Positions 16,903 to 25,032 of a DNA stretch of 64,000 nt are shown in pieces (the first letter of the stretch is position 1; every line of letters begins with the position of its first letter). The notes under the pieces were generated by a model, which did no database searches, was not told the DNA's origin, and saw nothing but the letters and a program-made list of their open reading frames with translations. Source of the DNA: Streptomyces sp. Ru62 (GTDB taxonomy: Bacteria > Actinomycetota > Actinomycetes > Streptomycetales > Streptomycetaceae). Both the position numbers and the translations under genes were made by a program. The stretch lies in contig NZ_PQSU01000020.1 in NCBI RefSeq assembly GCF_002920615.1, positions 1 through 64,000 of the forward strand, in the 5' to 3' direction.

Positions 16903-18309
16903 ATGGCCCTGCACAGAGGTCCCGAGAAGCACGAGCAGCGGACGATCTCGGTCAACCCGTTCTTCGGGGAGGCCAACCCTGTCGGCGGCATGACCGAGGC
17001 CCCGCCCACGCACCGGCTCCCGGACACTCCGCTGCCGCCGTCCACGGCGTACCAGCTGGTGCACGACGAGCTGATGCTGGACGGCAACTCCCGGCTGAAC
17101 CTGGCCACCTTCGTCACCACCTGGATGGAGCCGCAGGCCGGGGTGCTGATGGGCGAGTGCCGGGACAAGAACATGATCGACAAGGACGAGTACCCGCGCA
17201 CGGCCGAACTGGAGCGGCGCTGCGTGGCGATGCTCGCGGACCTGTGGAACGCGCCGGACCCGTCGGCGGCCGTCGGCTGTTCGACGACCGGGTCGAGCGA
17301 GGCGTGCATGCTCGCCGGGATGGCGCTGAAGCGGCGCTGGGCGAAGCGGAACGCCGACCGCTATCCGGGCGCGCGGCCCAATCTGGTCATGGGCGTCAAC
17401 GTCCAGGTGTGCTGGGAGAAGTTCTGCACCTTCTGGGAGGTGGAGGCCCGGCTGGTCCCGATGGAGGGCGACCGCTTCCATCTGGACCCGCAGGCCGCCG
17501 TCGAGCTGTGCGACGAGAACACCATCGGGGTCGTCGGCATCCTCGGTTCGACCTTCGACGGCTCCTACGAACCGGTCGCCGACCTGTGCGCGGCCCTCGA
17601 CGCCCTCCAGGAGCGCACCGGACTCGACATCCCGGTGCACGTGGACGGCGCGTCCGGCGGGATGGTGGCGCCCTTCCTGGACGAGGACCTGGTGTGGGAC
17701 TTCCGCCTGCCGCGCGTGGCGTCGATCAACACCTCCGGCCACAAGTACGGGCTGGTCTACCCCGGCGTCGGCTGGGCGCTGTGGCGGGACAAGGAGGCGC
17801 TGCCCGAGGAGCTGGTCTTCCGGGTGAACTATCTGGGCGGGGACATGCCGACCTTCGCGCTGAACTTCTCCCGGCCCGGCGCCCAGGTGGTGGCGCAGTA
17901 CTACACGTTCCTGCGGCTGGGCCGGGAGGGCTACCGGGCGGTGCAGCAGTCGACACGGGACGTGGCGACCTCGCTCGCCTCCCGGATCGAGGCGCTCGGC
18001 GACTTCCGGCTGCTCACACGCGGGGACCAGCTCCCCGTGTTCGCGCTGACCACCGCCGACCACGTCACCTCGTACGACGTCTTCGACGTCTCCCGGCGGC
18101 TGCGCGAGGGCGGCTGGCTGGTGCCCGCCTACACCTTCCCGGCGAACCGCGAGGACCTGTCCGTGCTGCGGATCGTGTGCCGCAACGGCTTCTCGCACGA
18201 CCTGGCCGACCTGTTCCTGGACGACCTGGCCCGCCTGCTGCCCGAGCTGCGCCGGCAGCCGCACCCCCTGACCCGCGACAAGGAGGCGGCCACGGGCTTC
18301 CACCACTAG
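16903..18309 (+). CDS. gadB: glutamate decarboxylase
   Basis: PLP enzyme converting glutamate to GABA and CO2 with consumption of a cytosolic proton, used in acid resistance or the GABA shunt. The 468-residue protein is normal in length. PLP-site features are CSTTGSSEA (126-134), HVDGASGG (246-253) and the Schiff-base lysine in TSGHKYGL (Lys281). The start ATG has TTTGGAGG nine bases upstream. No glutamate/GABA antiporter gene is nearby; the adjacent upstream gene is a ClC-type channel instead, which could balance charge as ClC proteins do in E. coli acid resistance. Confidence 0.96.
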   Translation: MALHRGPEKHEQRTISVNPFFGEANPVGGMTEAPPTHRLPDTPLPPSTAYQLVHDELMLDGNSRLNLATFVTTWMEPQAGVLMGECRDKNMIDKDEYPRTAELERRCVAMLADLWNAPDPSAAVGCSTTGSSEACMLAGMALKRRWAKRNADRYPGARPNLVMGVNVQVCWEKFCTFWEVEARLVPMEGDRFHLDPQAAVELCDENTIGVVGILGSTFDGSYEPVADLCAALDALQERTGLDIPVHVDGASGGMVAPFLDEDLVWDFRLPRVASINTSGHKYGLVYPGVGWALWRDKEALPEELVFRVNYLGGDMPTFALNFSRPGAQVVAQYYTFLRLGREGYRAVQQSTRDVATSLASRIEALGDFRLLTRGDQLPVFALTTADHVTSYDVFDVSRRLREGGWLVPAYTFPANREDLSVLRIVCRNGFSHDLADLFLDDLARLLPELRRQPHPLTRDKEAATGFHH

Positions 18310-18652
18310 GGACTGCCGAGCGGCGGGAACAGGCCCTGCCGTCCGGGTCGGAGCGGCCGTGGGGGGCGGTGCCGTCGGTCCGGTCCGAGCGGGGCCCGGT
18401 GGGTGCGGCCGCCAGGCGGAGGGAGCGCCGACGCGATGGGCCGCCGTGCGCATCAGCCGAGCACGGGGGCCGGCAACCGACGGCAACGCGGCAGCCGGCC
18501 GTGCTGGGGCCAGCGACGGCGGGACGATCAGACGACAGGGTCCAGCGGCCCAGGCGCGCGAGCGTCCGCCCGGCCGGCGGGGGGAACACCGCCGGCCGGG
18601 CGAGCGGCCGGAGGACGGCCGGCCAGAGCCGCACCGGTGCGCCGCCGGGGCC
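18310..18652. other. intergenic region, gadB to PadR gene
   Basis: A 343-base gap between convergent genes. It is GC-rich with many short CCGGC-type inverted repeats (for example CGCCGGCCGGGCG near 18589) but no convincing gene, single strong terminator or promoter. Confidence 0.5.
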
Positions 18653-19294
18653 TCAGCGGTCGTCCTCCGGATGCCGCTCCCCCGTCGCGTACGGGTTCTC
18701 CTGCCCCTCGGTCAGCACGCCCACGAACGGCTCGCCCTCCCCCGCGAAGGTGTACGCGCCCGCCTCCAGACGGTCGATGAGCCCCTGGGTCCAGGCCGCG
18801 TCGGAGTCGGCCGTGTGGACCCAGAGGTTCATGATCTCCCCGATGTGGCCGAGCTGCTCCGGGCCGTCCTCGGGGACGTAGTGCTCGGTGACGGCGGTCC
18901 GCCACCGGACGATCCGGCGGATCCGCTCCCGCAGCAGCTCCAGGGCCTCGGCGCGGGGCAGTTCGACCAGGAAGCCGATCGCCGCCGACTGGACGTCCAT
19001 CTTCTGGTCGTAGGCGACCAGGGACTCGCGCAGCAGCCGGAAGAACTCGTCCTCGCCCCGGTCCGTGATCTCGTACTCCACCCGCGGCGGCCCGCCGGCC
19101 GTGGACGGCGCGATCTCGTGCGCGTGCAGCAGCCCTTGCTTGGCCATCTGCTTCAGGGCGTGGTAGATCGACCCCGGCTTGGCGTGGGACCACTCGTGCG
19201 CGCCCCAGTACTCCAGGTCGTTGCGGACCTGGTAGCCATGGGCCCGCCCGTGCTGGCGGACCGCGCCCAGCACGAGGAGACGGATCGCTGACAT
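18653..19294 (-). CDS. PadR family transcriptional regulator
   Basis: A 213-residue regulator with an N-terminal winged helix (LLVLGAVRQHGRAHGYQV, then GSIYHALKQMAKQGLLHAHE, about 5-60) and the beta-wing PPRVEYEITDRGEDEF, diagnostic of PadR. The long helical C-terminal part (about 85-213) matches the PadR_C/Vir dimerisation type. PadR repressors usually respond to small toxic molecules and control neighbouring efflux or detoxification genes; no such target is obvious here. The next gene leftward on the same strand is convergent gadB's side, so it is probably monocistronic. Ligand unknown. Confidence 0.92.
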   Translation of the reverse strand: MSAIRLLVLGAVRQHGRAHGYQVRNDLEYWGAHEWSHAKPGSIYHALKQMAKQGLLHAHEIAPSTAGGPPRVEYEITDRGEDEFFRLLRESLVAYDQKMDVQSAAIGFLVELPRAEALELLRERIRRIVRWRTAVTEHYVPEDGPEQLGHIGEIMNLWVHTADSDAAWTQGLIDRLEAGAYTFAGEGEPFVGVLTEGQENPYATGERHPEDDR

Positions 19295-19318
19295 GGGGTC
19301 CAGGTTAGGACCCCTCGA

Positions 19319-19867
19319 TCACCCCCAGGAGTCGCCCCGCTCCAGCGCCACCAGCTCGAACGCGGTCTTCCCGTCCAGGCACTCACGGATGATGTCGGCG
19401 TGGCCGGCGTGCCGGGCCGTCTCGCGGATCAGGTGCAGACACAGCCAGCGCAGCGACACCCGGCCCTCCGGCGGGAACCAGGGGTCGGGCGGCAGCGGGA
19501 AGGTGTCGTCCAGGCTGGGCGCGGAGCGGATGAACTTCTCCGTCTCGGCGGCCACCTGCTCCCAGTACGCCAGCTGCGAGGCGACCGTCTCGTCGGCGGC
19601 CAGCTGGAAGGTCTCGTGCCAGTTCGACTCGTCGCGCCGTACCGCCGGCGGCTCCTGCTTCGCCCGTGCGATCCAGCTCTGCTCCGTCTCGGTGACGTGC
19701 TTGAGCAGACCGCCCAGGGACAGCTCGCTGACGCTGGGGCGGGTGCGGGCCTGCTCCTCGGTCAGCCCGAGCAGTGCCCGGCGGATGCCTCCGCGCTGTT
19801 CCTCGATGAACGCGAGCAGTGCCCCGCGCTCGTCGCCGTTCGCCTCCGCCGCAACGTGCGTGACCAT
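19319..19867 (-). CDS. DinB family protein (DUF664)
   Basis: A 182-residue four-helix-bundle protein of the DinB/DUF664 superfamily, whose members bind a metal through three His and include thiol-dependent transferases using mycothiol or bacillithiol. Candidate metal ligands are the His in LLKHVTETEQSW and the two in ETARHAGHADIIRE near the C-terminus, a typical DinB pattern. I chose ATG 19867 (MVTHVAAEAN) over a start 24 codons earlier, whose extra residues look unconserved. It precedes the PadR gene by 24 bases on the same strand, so the two may share a transcript. Substrate unknown. Confidence 0.9.
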   Translation of the reverse strand: MVTHVAAEANGDERGALLAFIEEQRGGIRRALLGLTEEQARTRPSVSELSLGGLLKHVTETEQSWIARAKQEPPAVRRDESNWHETFQLAADETVASQLAYWEQVAAETEKFIRSAPSLDDTFPLPPDPWFPPEGRVSLRWLCLHLIRETARHAGHADIIRECLDGKTAFELVALERGDSWG

Positions 19868-20038
19868 GGCGTGCCGCCTTTCGTCGGACCGGTTCGCCGG
19901 GGGCCGTTCCCTCCCGACACCGAAGACGCTACGGACCATTGCGGTCAGGTACTGTCCGCAACGGCCCGCGCACCGAAAGGACGCCGGAGAAGTCGGCTGC
20001 GGGACGACGGCAGGCGGCCCGGGACGACGGGGGCGCGA

Positions 20039-21499
20039 CTAGAACGGGAACGCGCTGCGCCCGTGCTGCACCGAGATCCACTTGACCGTGGTGAACGCCT
20101 CCAGCGTGGTCTCGCCGTTGAGACGGCCGAGGCCGGAGTGCTTCTCGCCGCCGAAGGGCACGATCGGCTCGTCGTGGACCGTGCCGTCGTTCACGTGGAA
20201 CATGCCGGTGTCGATCCGCTTGGCGAAGGCCACGCCCCGCTCGATGTCGGCCGTGTGGACGGCGCCGCTGAGGCCGTACGGGGTGTCGTTGACGATCCGG
20301 ACCGCCTCTTCCTCGCCGTCGAACGTGAGGAGGAAGACGACCGGGCCGAAGACCTCCTGCTGGAGCAGCGGGGAGCCGGCCGGGACGCCGGTCAGCACGG
20401 TCGGCCCGACCAGGTTGTTGGTCGTGCTGCCGCGTACGAGAGCGGTGGCGCCCTCGGCGAGCGCCTGCTCCACGGTGCCGGAGACGGCGTTCGCCTGCGC
20501 GGAGTTGATCACCGGGCCGATCACGGTCTCCGGGTCGCGGGGGTCGCCGACCTTGAGGGTGCGGACCTTGGCGACGAACTTCTCGGTGAACTCGTCGGCC
20601 ACGGACGCGTCCACGAGGACCCGGTTGGCGGCCATGCAGACCTGACCCTGGTGCACGAACCGGCTGAAGACCGCCGCGTCCACCGCGTAGTCGAGGTCGG
20701 CGTCGTCCAGCACCACCAGCGCGCTGTTGCCGCCCAGTTCGAGGACCGCGCGCTTGAAGTGCTTGGCGCAGACGGTGGCGACGTGGCGGCCGACCTTGTC
20801 CGAACCGGTGAAGGAGATGACCTTCGGGACGGGGTGCTCAAGGAACGCGTCACCGATCTCGGCGATGTCGGTGACCACGACGTTGAGCAGGCCGCCGGGC
20901 AGCCCGGCGTCCTCGAAGATCTTCGCGAGCAGGGTGCCGCCGGCGATGGGGGTGTTCTGGTGCGGTTTGAGCACCACGGCGTTGCCCAGCGCGAGGGCCG
21001 GCGCGACCGACTTCAGCGACAGCAGGAACGGGAAGTTGAAGGGGCTGATGACGCCCACGACGCCGACCGGCACGCGGTAGACGCGGTTCTCCTTGCCCTC
21101 ACCCGGGGAGGGCAGGATCCGGCCCTCGGGGCGCAGTGCGAGGTGGACCGACTCGCGCAGGAACTCCTTGGCCAGGTGCAGCTCGAAGCCGGCCTTGACG
21201 CGCGTGCCGCCCAGCTCCGCGATGATCAGGTCGGCTATCTCCTGCTCGCGGTCCTCTATCAGCCTGAGGGCCCGCTCGAAGACCGCGCGCCGGGTGTAGG
21301 GGTTGGTCTCGGCCCACTTCTTCTGGGCGCGGGCGGCGGCCCGGTAGGCCTCGTCCACCTCGTCGACCGTGGCCACCGTGATCGAGGCCAGCTTCTCGTC
21401 GTCGTACGGGTTGAAGTCGATGACGTCCCAGGAGCCGGTGCCCGGCCGCCACTCGCCGTCGATGTACTGCTGGGCCAGGTCGGTGAAGTAGGACGACAT
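20039..21499 (-). CDS. aldehyde dehydrogenase family protein
   Basis: A 486-residue NAD(P)-dependent aldehyde dehydrogenase, closest in pattern to benzaldehyde/vanillin-type dehydrogenases. Catalytic residues in place are Asn155 (ISPFNFPF), Glu254 (LELGGNSA) and Cys288 (GQVCMAANR); the cofactor-binding FTGSDKVGRHV is also present. The start ATG at 21499 has GAGGG five bases upstream, while an earlier in-frame TTG is poorer. It appears monocistronic, with 88 bases to the XRE gene upstream. The substrate cannot be read from the sequence; aromatic aldehydes are a guess from family resemblance. Confidence 0.93.
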   Translation of the reverse strand: MSSYFTDLAQQYIDGEWRPGTGSWDVIDFNPYDDEKLASITVATVDEVDEAYRAAARAQKKWAETNPYTRRAVFERALRLIEDREQEIADLIIAELGGTRVKAGFELHLAKEFLRESVHLALRPEGRILPSPGEGKENRVYRVPVGVVGVISPFNFPFLLSLKSVAPALALGNAVVLKPHQNTPIAGGTLLAKIFEDAGLPGGLLNVVVTDIAEIGDAFLEHPVPKVISFTGSDKVGRHVATVCAKHFKRAVLELGGNSALVVLDDADLDYAVDAAVFSRFVHQGQVCMAANRVLVDASVADEFTEKFVAKVRTLKVGDPRDPETVIGPVINSAQANAVSGTVEQALAEGATALVRGSTTNNLVGPTVLTGVPAGSPLLQQEVFGPVVFLLTFDGEEEAVRIVNDTPYGLSGAVHTADIERGVAFAKRIDTGMFHVNDGTVHDEPIVPFGGEKHSGLGRLNGETTLEAFTTVKWISVQHGRSAFPF

Positions 21500-21586
21500 G
21501 TGATCCCTCAATCGCTAGCGGCCACAGATCCACGCCAGGTCTGATTGCATGTCATCCTACTTGCGAGTCAAGGAGGTTGGGGCTCG

Positions 21587-22447
21587 TCAGGACAGTTGCA
21601 GCAGACCGCGCAGCAGGTCACGGCTCTCGTCCGGGCCGGGGCTGTCCTGCTGGAGTTCCTTCAGGGCCTGCTCGTACTGGGCGACGTCCTCGCGCTTGTC
21701 CAGGTAGAGGGCGCTGGTCAGCTGCTCCAGGTAGACCACGTCGGACAGGTCGGACTCGGGGAAGCTGAGGATGGTGAAGGCGCCGCTCTCGCCGGAGTGC
21801 CCGCCGAGGCTGAACGGCATGACCTGGAGCCGTACGTTGGGCCGCTCGGAGATGTCGATCAGGTGCTGGAGCTGGCCGCGCATCACCTCGCGGTCCCCGT
21901 AGGGGCGGCGCAGGGCGGCCTCGTCCAGGACGATGTGGAACTCGGGGGCGTTGTCGGCGAGCAGGTACTTCTGCCGCTCCAGGCGCAGCGCGACCCGGCG
22001 CTCGACGTCGGCGACGCTCGCGCCCTTCATGCCGCGCCGGACCACCGCGCGGGCGTACTCCTCGGTCTGCAGCAGGCCGTGCACGAACTGCACCTCGTAG
22101 GCGCGGATCAGCGAGGCGGCACCCTCCAGGCCCACATAGGTGGGGAACCAGCTCGGCAGGACGTCGGTGTAACTGTGCCACCAGCCCGCCACGTTGGCCT
22201 CCCGGGCGAGGGAGAGCAGCGACTCGCGCTCCGCCTCGTCCGTGATGCCGTACAGCGTGAGCAGGTCCTCGACGTCCCTCGTCTTGAAGCTCACCCGGCC
22301 CAGCTCCATCCGGCTGATCTTCGACTCCGAGGCGCGGATCGAGTACCCCGCCGCCTCACGCGTGATCCCCCGCGCTTCCCGCAGTCGCCTGAGTTGCGAG
22401 CCGAGCAGCATCCGCCGCACCACCGATCCGGGCTCTCCCGCGCTCAC
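21587..22447 (-). CDS. XRE family regulator with DUF5753 domain
   Basis: A 286-residue actinobacterial regulator with an N-terminal Cro/C1 helix-turn-helix (LRRLREARGITREAAGYSI, about 18-70) and a C-terminal DUF5753 domain (about 95-280; LPSWFPTYVGLEGAA to the acidic end). Such proteins are usually paired with a small DUF397 protein and control development or antibiotic production; Scr1/Scr2 of S. coelicolor is a studied pair. Here a divergent ATP-binding gene lies between XRE and DUF397. GTG 22447 has GGGGAGG nine bases upstream and was preferred to an earlier TTG. Confidence 0.93.
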   Translation of the reverse strand: MSAGEPGSVVRRMLLGSQLRRLREARGITREAAGYSIRASESKISRMELGRVSFKTRDVEDLLTLYGITDEAERESLLSLAREANVAGWWHSYTDVLPSWFPTYVGLEGAASLIRAYEVQFVHGLLQTEEYARAVVRRGMKGASVADVERRVALRLERQKYLLADNAPEFHIVLDEAALRRPYGDREVMRGQLQHLIDISERPNVRLQVMPFSLGGHSGESGAFTILSFPESDLSDVVYLEQLTSALYLDKREDVAQYEQALKELQQDSPGPDESRDLLRGLLQLS

Positions 22448-22755
22448 TTTCGCCAGCCTCCCCAACCGTCTTCAGGGGCCGAAGTCTGCCACTAAAACAC
22501 TTCGAGCAGTACTCGTGCGGTTACGGAAACGGAAAGAGCCCACCCGTTTCCACCGGGTGCGGACCGGGAAGAGGTCCGGACCTCTGGCGGGAACGTCGGG
22601 AAGATGGCAGAAAAAATGGCCAAGAAGCGGTACGGGCGGGGCCATTTCGGTCCCGTGCACGTGCATCTGCCCTTGCATCTGCTGTGCGCATCCGAAACCA
22701 TGGTGCCGCGCCACCGCTGCATCGCAACGACCGCGAATTCCCGGGAGTGCCTCGC
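22448..22755. other. divergent intergenic region, XRE gene and ATP-binding gene
   Basis: A 308-base divergent control region. It holds the 29-bp element at 22654-22682 (listed separately), a small inverted repeat CACCCG...CGGGTG near 22540-22562, and CGAGCAGTACTCG near 22503, a possible operator. No gene is seen. Confidence 0.6.
22654..22682 (+). promoter_or_regulatory. 29-bp element, copy 1 (upstream of ATP-binding gene)
   Basis: Starts CGTGCACGTGCATCTGC and ends TTGCATCTGC. It matches the reverse complement of 23711-23739 at 26 of 29 positions, and points toward the ATP-binding gene start about 73 bases away. The region just after it carries AACCAT in a weak -10 position. Confidence 0.7.
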
Positions 22756-23250
22756 ATGGGGACGAATGGATCGACCATGCTCAAGCCGTTACGGCAGGGC
22801 CTTCCGCCGCTGGATCCCGCGGCCGTGTCCGATGCCGCCTCCTGCGCCCTGCCGTCCCGGTTCGAGGCGGTGCGCGAGGCCCGGCGCTTCACCCGGTGCA
22901 CCCTGGAGCAGTGGGACGTCGGCGACCGCTTCGACGACATCTGTCTCGTCGTCTCCGAACTCGTCACCAACGCACTGCGCCACGCGGTGCCGGCCGCGCC
23001 GCGCGGCGGCGAGGACCACCCGTCCGTGCGGCTGCACCTGATGCGCTGGACCGAGCGGCTGGTGTGCGCGGTGCGCGACCCGAGCCACGAGACCCCGGCC
23101 CCGCGGGACTCGGACGACTTCTCGGCCGAGTCGGGCCGCGGGCTGTTCCTGGTCGACTCCTTCGCCGACAGCTGGGGCTGGCACCCGCTCGCGGGCACGC
23201 TCGACGGCAAGGTGGTCTGGGCGCTGTTCCGGCTGCACACGGCCGGCTGA
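22756..23250 (+). CDS. ATP-binding protein (HATPase_c_2, RsbW-like)
   Basis: A 164-residue single-domain GHKL ATPase of the serine-kinase/anti-sigma type abundant in Streptomyces. N box ELVTNALRHA (about 69-78), G1 box around DPSHETP and G2 box GRGLFLVDSF are present. Such proteins phosphorylate anti-sigma antagonists or bind sigma factors, but many have no known partner. The ATG at 22756 has GGGAG 8 bases upstream. It is read divergently from the XRE gene and convergently to the DUF397 gene, and shares a 29-bp upstream element with DUF397, so the three genes probably form one regulatory unit. Confidence 0.92.
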   Translation: MGTNGSTMLKPLRQGLPPLDPAAVSDAASCALPSRFEAVREARRFTRCTLEQWDVGDRFDDICLVVSELVTNALRHAVPAAPRGGEDHPSVRLHLMRWTERLVCAVRDPSHETPAPRDSDDFSAESGRGLFLVDSFADSWGWHPLAGTLDGKVVWALFRLHTAG

Positions 23251-23358
23251 TCCGGTACGGCACCGGCGGGCGCGCGGGTTCTACGCGCGTCCACCGGTCC
23301 TCGTCGGCCCGCCCCGCCGACATCGTTGCCAGCGGCGCGGCGCGAGCGGAGGCCGGTG

Positions 23359-23667
23359 TCAGCTCGCTATCAGATGGTCGAACTCGCCGTCCTTGACGCC
23401 CAGGAGCATCGCCTCGATCTCCGCGCGCGTGTAGACGAGCGCCGGCCCGTCCGGGAAGCGCGAGTTGCGTACGGCGACCTCACCGCCCGGCAGCCGCGCG
23501 AACTCCACGCAGGAGCCCTGCGAGTTGCTGTGCCTGCTCTTCTGCCAGGCCACTCCGTCCAGCTGCGTGGCAGCCATGCCGTTGTACACGTCGTACCCCC
23601 CGTACACGCCGTCAACGTCGCGGTCCACAGGTCGCTCCCCGAGTGGTGCACTGGCTGGTGAGGCCAT
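23359..23667 (-). CDS. DUF397 domain protein
   Basis: A 102-residue protein whose C-terminal half is the actinobacterial DUF397 domain: WQKSRHSNSQGSCVEFARL (about 41-60), VAVRNSRFPDGPALVY, and a terminal helix. DUF397 proteins pair with XRE-DUF5753 regulators and modulate them. The Tyr/Gly-rich N-terminus (VYGGYDVYNG) is unusual for the family, whose members are often 60-75 residues. ATG 23667 is used although no clear RBS precedes it; MAATQLDGV at codon 31 would give a typical short protein. It converges on the ATP-binding gene. Confidence 0.9.
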   Translation of the reverse strand: MASPASAPLGERPVDRDVDGVYGGYDVYNGMAATQLDGVAWQKSRHSNSQGSCVEFARLPGGEVAVRNSRFPDGPALVYTRAEIEAMLLGVKDGEFDHLIAS

Positions 23668-23691
23668 AGATGCTGTAGTCAACTGACCCGG

Positions 23692-23739
23692 ATCATAGCT
23701 CTGTTCACGTGCAGATGCATGAGCAAATGCACGTGCACG
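23692..23739 (-). promoter_or_regulatory. 29-bp element copy 2 and DUF397 promoter
   Basis: On the minus strand the element (23739-23711) begins CGTGCACGTGCATTTGC and ends ATGCATCTGC. After 13 bases comes TATGAT (23697-23692), a good -10. The element covers where a -35 would be, as at activator-dependent promoters. Confidence 0.65.
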
Positions 23740-23775
23740 AGGAGTGGTGCCACGGTTACAGTCTTGACGTCCGCT

Positions 23776-24249
23776 TTACCGAAGCCGTTCCAGCGTCTGC
23801 CCCAGAGCAGGCAGGACATGCCCGCTCCAGCCCCCGCCCATGATCTTCCGCGCCATCAGCTGGGCGGGGTCGTCCGGATCGAACCCCTCGTGCACTAGGA
23901 AGAGACGCGTACCGCGCCCCTCATGTTCCAGCGTCCAGGTGATCGTCCAGTCGGCCGGGTTGGCCGGATCGGCATCCGCCCAGCGGAGGGACAGCATCCG
24001 CTCGGTGTCGTAGGCCAGCACCTCCACCTCTACGACACCCGAGAAGCGGGCGTTGGGACGGGGGACGGAGGTCATCCGGTACCGGTGGCCGACCCGGAGC
24101 CGGAAGTCCTCGGCGCCGGGCATCTGCCAGCGGGCCAGCAGGTCGGGGTCGGTCAGGGCCCGCCAGACCTTGGCGGGAGGGTGCGGGAAGAACTGGTCGA
24201 CGCGGATCGTGGTGAGGTCGTCCGCGTCAGGTCCGGGTGCTGAACTCAT
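23776..24249 (-). CDS. SRPBCC (AHSA1-like) domain protein
   Basis: A 157-residue START-like/AHSA1-family protein, a helix-grip fold with a hydrophobic ligand cavity. Family features include FFPHPPAKVWRALTDPDLLARW at the start (helix after the first strand), the central RMLSLRWADADP strand region and the C-terminal GWSGHVLPALGQTLERL helix. Its start overlaps the stop of the ArsR gene as ATGA, so it is translationally coupled. ArsR-AHSA1 pairs are very common in bacteria and the SRPBCC protein is thought to bind a small molecule; the ligand is unknown. Confidence 0.92.
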   Translation of the reverse strand: MSSAPGPDADDLTTIRVDQFFPHPPAKVWRALTDPDLLARWQMPGAEDFRLRVGHRYRMTSVPRPNARFSGVVEVEVLAYDTERMLSLRWADADPANPADWTITWTLEHEGRGTRLFLVHEGFDPDDPAQLMARKIMGGGWSGHVLPALGQTLERLR

Positions 24250-24593
24250 GACTGCTCATCGTCGGGCATGCGGTCCAGGAGATCGCCGAGGCCCTTCAGC
24301 CGCTCGCGCCAGAACCGCTCGTACGGATGGAGCCAGTCCTGCACATCGGCGAGCGGAGCCGCCTCCAGGCGGTAGATGCGCTGCCGTCCGGAGCGCTGCT
24401 CGGAGACGAGACCGGCCTCCCGGAGCACCTTGAGGTGTTCCGAGAGGCTCGGGCGGCGCATGTCGAAGTGGTCGGCCAGGGCCTGTACGGGCTGCGGCCC
24501 GCGCTCGCGCAGCAGCCGCAGCACCTCGCGGCGGGTGGCGTTGGCGAGCGCGGCGAAGACGCGGTCCTCGGCGGCGGTACCCGTCCCGTTCAT
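24246..24593 (-). CDS. ArsR family transcriptional regulator
   Basis: A 115-residue winged-helix repressor: helix-turn-helix DMRRPSLSEHLKVLREAGL (about 44-63) and wing QRSGRQRIYRLEAAPL. No Cys metal site is present, so it is not a classical arsenic or metal sensor; it belongs to the SdpR-like type that goes with AHSA1 proteins. It sits 7 bases after the VOC gene and overlaps the SRPBCC gene by four bases. Two GTAGG/CCTAC inverted repeats at the operon promoter are its likely operators. Confidence 0.94.
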   Translation of the reverse strand: MNGTGTAAEDRVFAALANATRREVLRLLRERGPQPVQALADHFDMRRPSLSEHLKVLREAGLVSEQRSGRQRIYRLEAAPLADVQDWLHPYERFWRERLKGLGDLLDRMPDDEQS

Positions 24594-24600
24594 CGAGCGG

Positions 24601-24975
24601 TCAGAAGCCTTCCTTCTCCGTCAGCAGCATCAGACCGTTGCCGTCGGGGTCGGTGAAGGAGGCCATCCGCCCCCAGGGGACGTCGTCCGGCCCCTGCACC
24701 TGGGCGCCGGCCGCGGCCAGCCGCGCGCAGTCGGCGTCGACATCGGTCGTGACCAACATGATCCCCCGCGCGGATCCGGGTTCAAAGCCGCCCATCCCCG
24801 GACCGGAGAGCGTGAAGACGGTCTGCGCACCCTTGGGGGCGACCTGGAGCCAGCGCCCCTGCGGCATGTCCCGGTCGGCGGTGACCTCGAAGCCGAGGAC
24901 GTCACGGTAGAAGCGCAGGGCGCGGTCCTGGTCGGCGACGGGGAGGGTGACGAAGGAGGCGTGCGTGATGTTCAT
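24601..24975 (-). CDS. VOC superfamily (glyoxalase/bleomycin-resistance fold) protein
   Basis: A 124-residue vicinal-oxygen-chelate protein with the paired beta-alpha-beta-beta-beta layout: RALRFYRDVLGFEVTADRDM in the first half and the SFTDPDGNGLMLL block in the second, which usually carries a metal-binding Glu or ligand residues; here the final acidic position is less clear. It could be an enzyme or a drug-binding protein. It is the first gene of a three-gene operon with ArsR and SRPBCC. The predicted transcript starts at or next to its ATG, so it may be translated leaderless. Confidence 0.92.
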   Translation of the reverse strand: MNITHASFVTLPVADQDRALRFYRDVLGFEVTADRDMPQGRWLQVAPKGAQTVFTLSGPGMGGFEPGSARGIMLVTTDVDADCARLAAAGAQVQGPDDVPWGRMASFTDPDGNGLMLLTEKEGF

Positions 24976-24982
24976 GCCGCCG

Positions 24983-25032
24983 ACGATAGGTAGGAAGTTC
25001 CCTACCGGTCAAGCGTAGGGTACTGCCTACGC
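24983..25032 (-). promoter_or_regulatory. VOC-ArsR-SRPBCC promoter with two operators
   Basis: Minus-strand -35 TTGACC (25012-25007) and -10 TATCGT (24988-24983) are 18 bases apart. The spacer is exactly the palindrome GGTAGGGAACTTCCTACC. A second repeat GCGTAGG-N6-CCTACGC (25013-25032) adjoins the -35. The ATG at 24975 is about where transcription would start. Confidence 0.7.

Noticed and set aside
24246-24593. Arsenic-responsive ArsR
   Set aside because: No Cys residues for metal binding and no arsenic genes adjacent.
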